DNA from: Parastagonospora avenae f. sp. tritici 18332-5
Lineage: Eukaryota; Ascomycota; Dothideomycetes; Pleosporales; Phaeosphaeriaceae
NCBI GenBank assembly: GCA_022559985.1
Contig: JAFJTR010000029.1
Coordinates: 1-64,000, forward strand
Reading direction: 5' to 3'
Length of the DNA: 64,000 bases
The notes under the pieces are model-generated. The model was not told the DNA's origin, searched no databases, and saw only the letters and a list, made by a program, of their open reading frames with translations. Positions 1-12,428 of the stretch are shown here, in pieces; position 1 is the stretch's first letter, and each line of letters starts with the position of its first letter. Both the position numbers and the translations under genes were made by a program.

Positions 1-134
1 GCGTTGTTAGCAGCCGGCCTTGGATCCTCCGTGCGTGCGGCTCCTGGATAGCCACTACTGTCACATCTTGCATCTCCTCGTCATTCATCAGGCTGTCGTA
101 TACTTTGCCTTGCTTTCTAACATTTAGTTAGATT

Positions 135-700
135 ATGCGGAATGCTCTACTCATGCTGAGGTGGGTAAAGCATCCTACAGTTTCTGCTGAACGACTTGTG
201 CAGTCCTCCGCACAACACGCACTTCATCACCACTTCGCTGCAGCTCTTGTAGTGGTGGCCGTCTTTGGCGCATCTCCCGCATCTCTGCGTCTTCTTGCAC
301 TGGTACGCTTTGTGGCTGAGCTCTTGGTAGTTGTAGCATTATCCGGGCTGTGGCCGGTGTTTGAAAGCGCTTGTCGTGCCAGACTCTCCGCCGACGTGAA
401 AGAAGCCGTCTGCAATAAGTCTTCTTGCATCACTTTTCTTAGTTAAGTACGCTACTATGGATCCGTATGCCTTCGGGACGTCCTTCTTGCTTAGCCATGC
501 AATCTTAGCGACTGTCGCTCCATTCTCTTCACTGAGCGGCTGGGCTACCCCCTCTCTGACTTCGTCCTTTTCGTTTAGCACTACTGTTCTCTTAACGTTG
601 TCAACTTTGACTAGGTAGAGCTCATCGCGCAGCACCCGCGAGCCTAACCTAATCTTTTCTGCTGCTCTCTTAACTAGCTGGTGCTCGTCTTCGCAGTGTC
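135..700 (-). pseudogene. Non-LTR retrotransposon ORF1 (gag-like) relic with zinc-knuckle tail
   Basis: On the minus strand, from about 700 down to 150, one frame reads as the C-terminal part of a fungal LINE ORF1 protein: a segment with AWLSKK and KAYGSIVAYLTK, then a Cys/His-rich zinc-knuckle region with several CxxC and HxxxC pairs. The frame is broken by an in-frame TAA near 342 where a Gln (CAA) is expected, and one knuckle Cys reads Tyr (TAC for TGC). Both changes are transitions in CpA context on one strand, as RIP produces. No reverse transcriptase is visible in the window; it would lie further left. Assignment to a Tad-like clade is from memory of such proteins and not certain. Confidence 0.6.
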
Positions 701-1480
701 ACCCTAAATATTTTTTCACACACACATATCCCGGTCTGACAGACAGGGGTCTGCATATGATCTTACCCGGTTTGTGCTAACTCGAAAACAAGCGAGTGAT
801 CGCTAACCTTGGAGATAGACCGGTTCAGTCCACCCTTGCGACTAGCCATCTATGTCCTGCTAGGAAGATTACTTGATTCGCTTTTGTTAAGCTATCTGCA
901 GTAAGGTCTATTATACAGGCGTCCTATATAGTTCTGAATCTCGAGTGCTGACATACTATTTGTCACCTCCTCAAACACAGTAATACAAAGAATACAATTA
1001 CAGAGCGTGTCCTTAGACGTATTGTACTTTATCCGATGGAACCTTCTCGCAATGCGCAACACCGCTAACAGAACGCAGCTACTAACGAGCTCATTTATAC
1101 TAACAACATGCGCGCACTTTACAGCAAGTAGCAGCATAAAATAAATTGTATCTAGACGTTCTAGAATTGAGTTTTGTCTTTGCGCAAATAAGACCTTTGT
1201 TGGTAGGTACTCGCACTAGTGCGTAAAGGAAATAACGTAGCTATGAATGCATTCTGTTAGGTGGTTGATCTGTCTAAGGAAGAAGAGAGCTACATGCGAG
1301 CGAACTCAGGGGTTCTGGTCTGAGCGCTGCTACGACGCGGCGATCAGTGCGTCTGATCGCGTAGCTGAGGTGTTGACGATACTTGTGATCCGACAACCTT
1401 GGTATTAAAGAAAGCTAAAGCACGCATCGTAAACAGCACGAGGTTATTAGAAGATTAGGAGTAAATTAGACATTACAGAG
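701..1480. other. Non-coding gap between retroelement relic and NLR relic
   Basis: I see no supportable gene here. The stretch is AT-rich, with short ORFs that have no recognisable content. It contains one member of a dispersed repeat (about 1213-1275) that recurs near 34.5 kb. Confidence 0.5.
1213..1275 (+). repeat. Dispersed repeat family R1, copy 1
   Basis: It shares GCACTAGTGCG, then AAAGGAAATAAC, then GAATGCATTCTGTT with two stretches near 34.47 and 34.66 kb. The copies are diverged. The order of the blocks is the same in all, so this is a degenerate repeat rather than chance. Confidence 0.6.
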
Positions 1481-4400
1481 CTAATTGAAATATAGTCACA
1501 GCACCTGTCCTGTAGCCAAAGGCGGCAATGTTTTAATAGACAGCAATGCAATCTGGGCGATAATCATGAGGGAGCCAGATCACAGGCTCCTCTCCACGGT
1601 ATATCCAGGTTCCCTCGACGGCGACGTTAGATTGCCCTTCCACAATAAAGCATTGCTCGTTGCAGACCAGAGATGTAGGATACGTTCCACCATTAGTGAT
1701 GAGAGATGACCCATCCCCAGAAAAGTCGAGTGTAGAGATAAAGGCTTGGACCTGAAGTGTGCGGAGCTCAGTGCCAGTGCCTGCATCCCACAGCTTGACT
1801 GTGTTGTCCACAGATGCCGAAGCCACTGCCTTGCCATCTAGCGAGAACACTACCGCGAAGACCGCGCCTGAGTGTCCTTGAAGCGTGTGCTGCTCAGTGC
1901 CAGTGCCTGCGTCCCACAGCTTGACTGTGTTGTCCCAAGATGCCGACGCCACTGTCTTGCCGTCTGGCGAGAACACTACCTCGCTGACCTCGTCTGAGTG
2001 TCCTCGAAGCGTGTGCTGCTCAGTGCCAGTGCCTGCGTCCTACAGCTTGACTGTCTTGTCCCTAGATACCGACGCCACTGTCTTGCCGTCTGCCGAGAAC
2101 ACTACCGCGCTGACCCCTTCTGGGTGTCCTTCCAGAGTCTGCAGCAACGCGTTCCACTCCCGCTCTACTTGGGGCGCCCTCTCAACACACGTTAGCAGCT
2201 GAGAAAATTGTTGCTTTACTACGCTGTTCCTTAGTGTAAATATAAGTGTGCTGCAGTACACTTGCAGTGGTGCTTATTCTATAGCTGCTCAGCTGTACAG
2301 CGCAAATCGTTTTGTGTCATGAACAAATACACGCAAGTGACTGTAGCTCTTAACCTGCGCAACGGTTATTCTTTAACCTTTGTTCCTTCTAAATAACTTA
2401 CTAGATTAAATAATTTAAGCAAGCTAATAGCATGAATTCCTTCTAACACTTTTCTAAGCCACCCTAGCGCCTTAAGCCAGTATAAGAAGTGTTCCTTTGT
2501 CAGATATGAGCAAGGCTGGCCGCATCACAGGCGAACTGCATGGAATGGACCGCGCGGCTGGTCGCACAAGGGCGGGGGATAAAAGCCACCTGTTCATAGA
2601 TCAGACGAGGAGGACAGTCAATCACTTCAATCATCAACATTTTTCAAGAACCCCTTTAGATCTCACATCCTTTAGAAACGAGTCGACTTAGCTAATGTTT
2701 AGAAGTTCTGTGGATCCTCTTGCGAGGTGCTGGATCCAATTGACGCAGGCGTACTCGAGCTCTGGTATGATGTGTTGTGCAACACGATCCTTCCCTATAT
2801 CTGCTGCTAGTGTACCAGGAGCTCTCACGCCACAGAGGTCTTGTTTAAGCGTGCTTGACATTAACTGAATACAGTTACTAGCTAGCGCTGCGTGCGCCTG
2901 CCTTTCGTCTATCCAAAAGTTCTTATCCTCGCATCTGTCCTTGCTGAAGAGAAAGTCGCGAAACGAAGGATGGTGCAGACGGAGCGGTTAGCTGTGATCT
3001 TTTGGTACGTTAAGGATTGCGTGCAACTCTTTCAGCATCCGATTAACTCGCTGTTCTAGTATCAATATAAGCATGGCCAACGACGCGACAGAAAGAGGTA
3101 AGGACAAGGCTACAATGCTCCTAAGAATCTGCCGCATTATGCTGTGATACTTCGCCAATTCTCGTGCAATACAACTGCTCTGAACAGACTTTTTTAGAAC
3201 TGTTAGGTATAACTGATTGAGGTGTTGTTCTGGACTGGCTGCGCTGTCATGGTTGCTGCTATCGGCAAGCATCTGCAGCCGGTCTTCCGGGAAGAAGCCT
3301 TCGCTAACAAAGCGGCACGCTGTCGCAGCCCAGATAAATAACCTACTCGCGCTTCGAACTAAGCTTTGAATGACTTCTGCGCCCGGCTAGCTAAGTTCTT
3401 AGTTATTCTCCTTGCCAATCTGGCTTAGCCGGTGTTTAAGGAAGAGCTAGATGTCGTGGTCAATGACTGACGGTGACACTTTTATGCAGCAGAAAGTCCA
3501 GGCGCTCTGCATCTGGCACTTGTCCAAGCCCGTATTGAATCGGCATCTCAGGTCTGCTTGTAAGAAACACTCGCAGCCGTACATTTTCTAAGGACCCAGA
3601 CATCGCTAAGAGCTGCACGATAAGCTGCGTATTATTGCTGCCTTCACACTCGTTTAGAGCGTCAATCACCAGGACAAAAGTTGCTGGACCCTTTAACTTT
3701 GACAGCGACTTAAGGACAAGGTATCGCTACTGATCGCGCAATGACTGGCTGGCGATCTCAGGACGTTGCAGGAGGGTGTTGTTGATATGACGGCGAACGC
3801 CGGACACGCTCCGCGCAAGCTGGACCGCAATGCTGGTGACGAACGTGCTCGCCCGGCCTACATCGCCACCGCCTTTAGAGAAGAAAAAGCTAGCACCTAG
3901 AAACTGCGTTGTATAACACCAGCGGGCGACGGAGCGTGCGACTATTGTTTTGCCAGTGCCAGCCAGGCCGCTCAGCCAGAAAATGTATTGCTCGCCCTCC
4001 CCATCTGCCCATTTGTATATTCGGTTCAAGAGATTAACACGGGTGTTGGCGAGGCACGTTGCGTCGTGCTGAGAGATGTTCGAGTTAAAAGGCGCGTCCT
4101 GGGCGTACGGGAGGCGGGCGATGAAGTCCTCTATAGTCACACAATGTTAGTGAAGAGGCCAACTCTATTGCAGTTAGAGAGCTCAGCTAGACCACCTACC
4201 GCCTTGAATCTCCCTCTGCAACCTCGCGAAAGCATTATCCACTCCCTCGCCATAGTTTGGCACCATGCTGACACCGAAGAGACCTAACAGAGAATAAGCC
4301 TTGTCTTCCCTACGCTTCGTCTGACGGTTATTTGCCCAAGACATTCGCTCGTTAACACTAAACTCGTCTAAAGGAGTATTGCGAAGGGCACGAAGCAGAA

Positions 4401-4941
4401 TCTTAGTAACCTCATGCAGCACTTGCACTAAAGACTCCTTGTCGCCCAGTCGGGTGCCGTGTGAATCAAAGAACTCTACTGATCGAGGCGCGAGAAGCTC
4501 TTGAAGCGTCTAACCTCGCTCGAACCATCGGCTGAGACGGAAAGCTGGTTCCCAAGATCGCGCCGACGCATTAGTGCTTTCAAAATTCCCTGTTAACACG
4601 TCTCTAAGATAAACATAACATTTTACTGCACCACTATACCAGCGAAACATTGATGTAATGGCTTCTGAAAGCTCCGCGCTGCTAGATTTGTCAATGCAGC
4701 AGGTATCCACCCAGAAGTAGTGCAAATTATCAACCGCAGCCTGCTTTCCACAAAAGCGAAGCTTCTTGTATCCCACTTTAGTATCTCCTAAGCCCTGAGT
4801 CAGGTCTGTAAAGCTCACCTCCTCTTCATCTGTGCCCCAAGTGTGCGAGAGAATAGCATAGGGGTGAGATGAAAGCTCCTCCTCGCAGAGGTCCTTAGTG
4901 AGGCAAAGCCTACCACTCCGGTCGAAGTGCAAGAGCCGCAT
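1481..4941 (-). pseudogene. HET-NACHT-WD40 NLR (HNWD / het-d/e type), inactivated
   Basis: Read on the minus strand, this is a nearly full-length NLR-type receptor of the heterokaryon-incompatibility family. The HET domain (4941 to ~4190) has YAILSHTWG and FWVDTCCIDK. The NACHT domain (~4140 to 3460) has the P-loop GLAGTGKT and the Walker B stretch VIDALNE followed by FLTSRPE. A helical region follows (3272 to ~2700, with LRLHHPSFRDFL), then three 42-residue WD40 repeats (2160 to ~1770) and the usual C-terminal tail (IWLPHDYRP). The frame is broken by TAG where Trp is expected at 4510-4512, 3727-3729 and 2040-2042, by TGA and TAA between 2261 and 2290, by a TAA near 1530, and by at least one frameshift near 3460. 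Living relatives trigger programmed cell death on recognising non-self. This copy cannot encode a full protein. Confidence 0.88.
1765..2145 (-). repeat. Tandem 126-bp WD40 repeats (3 units)
   Basis: Three units encode WD40 blades ending in KLWDAGTGTE. Equivalent bases fall at 1771, 1897 and 2023, so the period is exactly 126 bp (42 codons). The units are almost identical at DNA level, as in fungal NLRs with high internal repeat conservation. The first unit in reading order has the Trp codon changed to TAG. Confidence 0.85.
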
Positions 4942-5336
4942 TGTGCGACACCAGCATCTAGTGGCGAGACAGAACAACGCTTAAGTATAGAGGTATGTTT
5001 GACTATGGAGATGCATATCGTCGTGCATTGAGCATTGTGGAAGCGGATGGTGAGCAGGCAGCAGCAGCGGCGGCGGTTGCAGCTGAGCGGGGTTGAAGAT
5101 GGGCTGTGGCTTGTTGAGTGGCTGTGCAACGAAGCTTCCAGAACATCAGTCAACAAGGGATGACAAGTCACGTGTACCAAGTCTGTGTGCATGTGTATAC
5201 TGCCGGAGGTGAAGCGACATTAGACTTCACGAACTGTAGCAGCCATGCCAGTTCGTCGCGTCGTTAGAAACGCACAGCGTCTTCGTCCATGCGCCCTCGA
5301 TCGACCGCCGTAACTTAGTGGGGCACTTGCGACTTG

Positions 5337-5539
5337 CACCAGGGGATGCAATAATTCGTCCGCGTTCTATTTCATCTTAACTTACGATTACAGAGTCGCT
5401 GTCATCTTATATACATGCCTGAATAGGTTCGATAGGTCATTAGCTACCTTCGAAGTCAACCGGCTTAACTGGACTGCCCCCCGATAGGCTTGGGCGTGAG
5501 GCATATGTTAGCGCGCACGAATTATTGCCACACCTGGTG
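5337..5539. mobile_element. MITE family M, copy A (203 bp)
   Basis: The ends are inverted repeats: CACCAGG, five variable bases, then CAATAATTCG at the left, mirrored by CGAATTATTG and CCTGGTG at the right. The element is flanked by the direct repeat CTTG (5333-5336 and 5540-5543). Its interior is clearly similar to copy C at 21.5 kb. There is no coding capacity, so it is non-autonomous. It lies just downstream of the polyketide synthase stop codon. Confidence 0.85.
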
Positions 5540-5775
5540 CTTGATACCTAGATAATGACTCCGCGACGTGCTTCTACCACGCCTTATCTCGCGCGCTGTA
5601 AGTACAAGCGAGGCTTTAGTCTCTCTACAAATATCTCTACATTTGGAAACTAATAATAATAAAAAGATACATTTACAGTTATGCTACTAAAGTAGAACGA
5701 GAAAAAGTATACACGCTCTAGAGTAGACTTTACTCCCAAGAGTCTGTGTAAGTTAAACAATATCTAGAGAAGCAT

Positions 5776-8700
5776 CTAATCTGAAGAAAAATAGGCCAAG
5801 GCTTTATCCATTTCCGCCTGGAGAAGATGGACGTGCTCCGGCATAGGCAGCTGAAAATGATCACAATCAACAGAAAGGACCATGACATCTCCTCCTGTGA
5901 ACTTTTCCCACCCATTGGAGCCCAGGTTCTCCTTGCCCTTGTCCGGAACATGGCACGCAAACGGACTCAGCTTGGAATCTTCCATGAAACCTGGATACGA
6001 CCTCGTAGGCACGCCCTGCCTCTCCAGTTTCTGAATCCGGGCAGGGTCATTCACCATGCGGTTTATCAATCCTCGCTCCGCCCAGATCACCGCCGTCTTT
6101 GCGGGCCTCTCGGCCGCCGTCATCGGCGCCGGTGTGTACTCGTTCATGGCGAGGAAGAACTGGCGCATGTGGTCGCGGCTGGACTCGAACGAACTCCACT
6201 GTCCGTCTCGGCTGACGATGCCCTCTAAGACGGCTTCGCTAACGTCAGCCTCGGCGAGCAGCTTGCCCTGGTTCATTACGCGCGACCGCGGGCAGGGCAT
6301 GTCGATCAGAAGGAGGCCCATGACCGTGTGCCCGGCGCGGGCCAGCTGGCGCGATATCTCCAAGGCGACAAAGCAGCCGACAGAGTAGCCTCCGATCATA
6401 AAGGGACCCGCGGAGTGTGCCTTGACCAATGCTTGGACAACTAGCTTGGCCACACCTTCGATACCGACTTCGCTATTCATGCGCGAGGGGCACCGGAGGT
6501 AGGGCGAGTCGATGCCATAGACGCACTGGTCGGACTTGAAGGGCCGCAGGTGGATAAAGGACGCTACGGTACCGGTCCCGTCGGCCATCATGTACAGCGG
6601 AGTGTTGCCGGCCTTAGGTCTGCCCTGCAGCAGTGTGATCCTGACGCTGGGAGCCGGCCCTAGGGTCGACAGGTCTTCCTCCTCGACGTGGACCAGGCTT
6701 GACGCCGGGGATACGGAGGCAGAGAGGTCGTCTGGAGTCACAGACAAGAGGCCATCGTCTTCATCCCCGGAAGCTGTCGCGCTGGTATCGTTGGTGTCAA
6801 CGTCTTCCGGCACACCATCGCCAAACGCGCGACGGAGGTCACCGAGTGTGTGATACTCAAAGACAAAGCTAGCGGGCAGGTCGATGCCCTTCTCCCTGAC
6901 AGCTGCAACGATCTCGATGGCCATGATCGAATCTACGCCAATCTCGGGTATCTCTGTGTCGTCGGTGAACTCGGAAGGGTCGCTTCCGGTTGCACTGGCG
7001 AAGCTGTCGAGGATAATCTGGAATTCCCCCTTGTTTGGAGTCTGCTCTTCCTTGTCCTTGTTCTGCACTTTACTCGCCCGCTGTTGTTTCATCGGCACTG
7101 TGGCTATACTAGCAGCAGAGAGATTGCCATGGGCCACGGAGGTTCTCTTGGCGGTGGGCGAGGAAACCGACTTGGGAATTGCATCTTGTAGTCCTCCAGC
7201 AGCAGCGTGTGGCTTTGTGCCAAGGATATAGCGCCAGGTGGTCCGCTTGAACTGTTGGTAGCGTAGGTCAACGGCCTTCATCACGATCCTCGACGTCTGT
7301 GGGTCGAAGACATAGGCGGCGCAGAAGGCCGTAGTCCCTTCCCAGCGCGAGATGCGCGTGTATGTTAGGTACTCCTTGTCGGACTGGATAGGGGCCAGTT
7401 GCTCGATGCTGTCGTAGCCCATGAGGGCATATGTCAATTCCTGCGGCGTGTTCGGGTTCCCGTTCACCATGAAGCCTGCCAAATGCAGCAGAGCCTCGCC
7501 CCAGAATGGCGACCAGGTGAATCGTGTGCCCGTCGGGTCGGGCCGGATTTTGATCGTCGCGGCGGCTTCTTCGTAGTCGCCAGCCACGTACGCCTCCTGG
7601 ACGCCGCGAAAGTCGTGCGAGAACTCGACCGCATTGGCGAAGAGCGCAAAGAACACGTCGGGCAGCATCCGGTGGCCGCTGCCTTCCTTGGAAAGCTTGA
7701 TCCGCTCGTCCATCTTCGCCTTGATAAAAAAAGACACGCGGTCCAATTCTGCCTGGGCCTTTTCGGGGCTGCGATACTTGACGGTCACTGATCCGAGATC
7801 GTAGGATTCGCCGCTCTTGGAAGTGACCTTGAACGTGGCCAACACAACGTCGGCGGACGCGCTCTCCATGATGGCCGTGGTATGCAGGTCGCCGTCGATA
7901 CCGACAAGGTCCCGAGTGAGCGGAGCGAGCAGCTTGGGGTCGTGGAAGGTCAGGTGGGAGGCTGTCACGCCTGTCTTGCCGCCGCTGTATTCGAGCGCAT
8001 ACTTGGCCACCGTTGCAGCGGCGTCGCAAAAGACAGTTCCCGAAGCAAGCCCAATTTGTTGCATCCTGTGACCGTCAATCACACCCATGAAGCCGTGATC
8101 CGAAATGCCGGCTCGGAAAGTAACTTGAATCCGGCCTGCAGGGGTCAGGGCCTTGTGGACTAGGTACTGTGCCGTCGTAGTAAGGAATGGCTCGGAAGAA
8201 ACTGAATCAGCAGCAACAGCAGGAACCTGTTCGTCGTTCTTCTTGTCAGTGTGCGTGATCCAGTAGTTCTTGACGTCCCACGCATAGGTCGGGAGCGCCA
8301 ACAACTCAAGGTTGCTCTCATAAGGCGCGTGTAGCGCGAGCCAGTCCACATCAATGCCACTTGTGTAGGCCGCCGTGAGAGTCTTGGAAACGGACGTCCA
8401 GTTGCCGCTATTTGCGTCGATGGTGTGGTTGATCCTGTTGATTGGCGGTGAGAGTGTAGCCCGCACAAACGAGGTGCATACTGGGCCGGGTCCGATTTCG
8501 AGCCAGAAAGGTTCGTCGTTCTTCAGCGCCGACTTCACAGCGTCAAGAGCCCCGTGGAAGTTGACCGCCTGCTGCGTCTGCTGCGCCAAATAATCCTCCC
8601 CAAAAACGCCGGGTACATCGACCACGGACGCAAGCAGCGTCGACGCCACAGGGAGCTTGGGGGGCAGGTAGGTCACGCCGCTGGCAATGGCCTTGTAGTC

Positions 8701-11700
8701 GGGCAGGATGGCGTCCATCTGAGCGGAGTGAAACGCGAACGGCATAGGTAGCATCTTCGTGCGTGTATTAGCATCCTGGATGGTCATGTTCGTTTGGATG
8801 CGTGCCAGGTCCTCCTTCTTCCCACTGATGACGGTGGCCATAGGACTGTTGATGCATGCCACCCCACAGGAGTCCTTGAGCCCGGCGAGGTGGTCTCGCA
8901 CAATTGCTGCTGACGCCGACACCGAGAGCATGGCATACGATTCAGGCTCGCATCGCTCTAGGAGCAAGCGGGCGCGCTGGCCGACGAGGTACAGCGTGTC
9001 AGTCAACGAGAGAACCCCCGCCGCGTGCAAGGCCGCGTACTCGCCCAGACTGTGGCCTATGACCATGGCGGCCTCCATGCCTGTAGAGGATCTCCAGAAG
9101 GCCGTGAGGGCAATCTGCAGCGTGACAACGGCAAGCTGGACCTGCGCAGCGTTCTTGGTGGACATAACGACGGCGTCGGTAGTGATGATGTCCAGAAAAG
9201 GCGGGAACTGAAAGGAAGCGCAAACGGCTGCACACAGGTCAGCCGTCTTGCGGAAGACGGGGTTCGTGCGATATAGCTCGCTGCCCATGCCCGCGTAGTG
9301 GGAACCCTGCCCGGTGAAGACGAAGACAACGGGAGGGGCCGCTGATTTCTTGGTCGAGTCCATGGTGCGCTGGATGCCGGCCTCGAGCTTAGAAACGGCA
9401 TCTTGTAGCGTGGAAGCTGCGAGCGCGAACCTAAAAGGGTGGTGTACTTTGCGGGCCGTCGTTGAGTACGCTACGTCTTGGATCCGGGCGTTGGGGTTCG
9501 CACGTAGCCACACGGCGAGCCGACGCATGTTGGCGAGGTGCGATGAAGGTGTCCTAGCTGAGGTTGTGATGACATGACTCGATCGGGCGTCGGGCTCTTT
9601 CTGTCTATCGATCCTAGCCGGACTTTGCTTATACTCTTCGATGATAACGCTTGCATTGCCGCCCTAGACATATGAGATGGCAACAATTAGTTTGGCCGTC
9701 TTTTCCACAATACAGCGTGTGTAGAGAACTTACCGCGGCGTCGAAATTGTTGATGAGAATGCGTTTAGGCTTGCCATCGATCGCTTTGAACTCGGTGGAC
9801 TTGGTGGGAATCACAATGCCACTGTTGTCTCCCAAGATATCTAGCACGTTAGGGTTCATGGCGTGTGGCATACCGGCCTGACGGGGGATGATGCCCTTCT
9901 GAAGCATGAGAACGCTTTTGAGCACCGAGGACATTCCGGCAGCCTAGGATGAGATAGCACCAGTCAGCATCTACCAGGTTTCCTATTCACTGCATGTACC
10001 GGGCCTTCGTCAGGTGTCCGTTTCGAGGAACATTTGAACTTACCGCTTCGCTGTGTCCCATATTTGCCTTGATGGCACCCACTGGCAGAGGCTTCCCATG
10101 CGGCCTCGGCAAGAAGACCTTTGAAACCGCTCCCATTTCTGCCTTGTCGCCGACCTGGGTGCCAGTCCCGTGCATCTCAATGTACGAGACATCATCGGGG
10201 TTCAATCGAGCGTTCCGCAAGACCTTTTTGAAGAGTGATTCCTGGGCATTGGCGTCGGATGTCGTGATGGAGGGGGCGTTGCCAGAATGGTTTCTCGCCG
10301 ATGAGGCAATGACGGCCAAGATGTTGTCGTTGTGGGCGATGGCATCCTCGAGCCGCTTGAGTACAAGGGCGCCGCTGAAATCGGCGCGACAATACCCATC
10401 AGCGTCATCCCTGTAGGTCTTACAATTACCTGTTTCAGATAGCACGCCAGCCTTGCTCAGAAAGACGAAGGAATGAGGGTCGGACAAAATTGTCGTGGCG
10501 CCCGCAACTGCCATGTCGACGTCCTTTGACAACAGACTCATGCAGGCGAGATGAATGGCCGACGTGGAGCCTGCGCAAGCCGAGTCGAGCGCGTACGTCG
10601 GACCCTCCCAGTTCATCTGAAAGGCCAGCCTGCCCGGGCCAAAGGCGCGCTGGATGCTCTGCAGAGTGTATGCATCGCACCCCAGCGCGTGGTGGCTGAC
10701 CTTGAGCCAGTCGTCGAAGCTCTGCGCGAAGAATACCGCCGTCTTGTTGGGGTCCGTCGTTTTTGTCTGGCCGGCAGAGTAGCCAGCCGTCTCCAGGGCT
10801 TCGTACGCGCTCATGAGGAATTGCCGGTGCGCGGGTTCCATCAACAGGGCCTCGCGTGGGGAGATGTGGAAGAACTTGGCGTCGAAGTGGCCCGGGTTCT
10901 TGATAAAGCACCCATGCCTACAAGTAATAGTGCATTTACCTGGGCTGTGTTTGGCACAATAGTACTCATCCAGGTCCATCCGGTCGGCGGGAATCTCTTC
11001 GTGGCAGTCTTGGCCTGTCTCGATGACGTTCCAAAACTCATCCATATCCTCGCTGCCAGGCCCTTTGCCGGACATGCCCACGATGGCAATGGCGCCTTCT
11101 CGAAGACCCACACCCTTAGTCTCGATTGACGACTGTCGGTCATCTTTGACAGTCACATGTCTTGTCGATTTAAGAACATCAACAAGGTACGTCGCGTGAC
11201 CGCTGGGGCCCATCATCTTGACATGCACATGCTGAGACGTCCCGAGGTAAGCGTTGAGCTCGCCCACCACCTGCACAAGATCCAAGGGTTGCGATAGCGT
11301 CTGTAGCGCCGCAACCCTCAGCAGATGTCTCCAGCTGGAGTAGGTGGTTGTGGCGTTGTCGCCAGTCATGCCCCATACTTTGAATCCCGGGCGAAGCTGC
11401 GTTTCTAAGAGGGTGGAGTTTCCGATGATATAGTCCATGTCGGCCTCGGATACTTCGAGGGTATGCTGCAAACCGCGGATGCCGGCAAGCTTGTTCTTGG
11501 GGAGCTTCTTCAACTCTGGGCACTGGCTAAAGAGGAGCTCCAAAACCGAAGGCGGTCCTATGATAGTGTTCCAACGGTCTCCTACAAAGCCAACCTTGGC
11601 TCTTTTCAAAGATGGGATGCCCTAATCATATATTGTCTCAGCCTCGTATGTCACGGGAAAGAATTCCTTCGATTGGCCAGGATTTGCTTACACGCGTAAC

Positions 11701-12428
11701 ACAATCCTGTGGGGAGGATGCTTACTCACCTTGGAATTTTGGAACGTCTCCAGTATCGTTTCGAGCTCGTCTGCCGCGATACCCAAAACAGCGCAGCCCC
11801 AAGCTCCCAAGCGGTCCTCCCTGGCTCTTGACCGCTCAAGGATGAGGCCCCAGAGCCGGACCCACATCCGACCGGTCTCGATGGAAGAATTGTACAATGT
11901 GTTGAAGTTTGTCGAGATTGAAACTGCAACGGCGTTCCATATACCGCCAGAGATTCCAACCAGGTGTGTCTCGGGCCTGCCGTCTTCACCTGGGTGGAGC
12001 AACAGTGGCTCGCGGTTTGCAGACCTTTAATTTGGAACAGTCAGCTCATCAAGTAAGCAAAGCCGAAGTTGGCGTCATTAGGAGGAAAGGAGAGGAGAGG
12101 AGACGCACTCTAATAGCAGGGCCGCTCTCATTGTGTAGAGAAGCATTGCGTGGACCAGGCCAACCTGGTCGCTCGTATAGCGATATTTCTGGGCGAGCTC
12201 TTGGAAGTTGGAACAAGCCCCGAAGCTCTCCTGCAAGAAGCTGTCCATGCCTCTTATCTCGGCCTTGGCCGCAGAAAACAAGTCTTCCAAGAAGGATCGG
12301 AGCCATGGAGTCCTTGTGGCTTGGTCAAAGACATAGTCCATGCCATCAACCCATGTGTCTGTGATGTCCCCAAAAAGAAGGACCGTGGGAGGAGTTGAGT
12401 CCATGGTCGTTGTTGCTTGCCTTTCCAA
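5776..12428 (-). CDS. Non-reducing polyketide synthase, SAT-KS-AT-PT-ACP-TE (2,096 aa)
   Basis: Iterative type I NR-PKS that makes the aromatic backbone of the cluster product in the cytosol. Five exons: 12428-12109, 12024-11730, 11621-10044, 9943-9734, 9663-5776. Domains: SAT (1 to ~370; nucleophile motif reads GISGG at ~130-134, Ser instead of Cys; His in GPSGHATY), KS (~380-800; Cys ~554 in DSACAGS, HGTGT, NMGHSE), AT (~915-1235; GHSLGE, Ser ~1006), PT (~1296-1611; His in DGH ~1333, Glu ~1524 where an Asp is usual), one ACP (Ser ~1713 in GVDSIM) and TE/cyclase (~1815-2096; GYSVG Ser ~1895, late CDHFQLP His). A second ATG at 12404 is an equally possible start. With a single ACP and a TE it has the architecture of bikaverin- or orsellinate/naphthopyrone-type synthases. 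The product cannot be deduced. Confidence 0.95.

Noticed and set aside
10910..10960. Possible 22-bp intron in the KS domain of the NR-PKS (GTAAATG...TTGTAG)
   Set aside because: Too short for a fungal intron. Reading through keeps the frame and the expected spacing to HGCFIKNPG.
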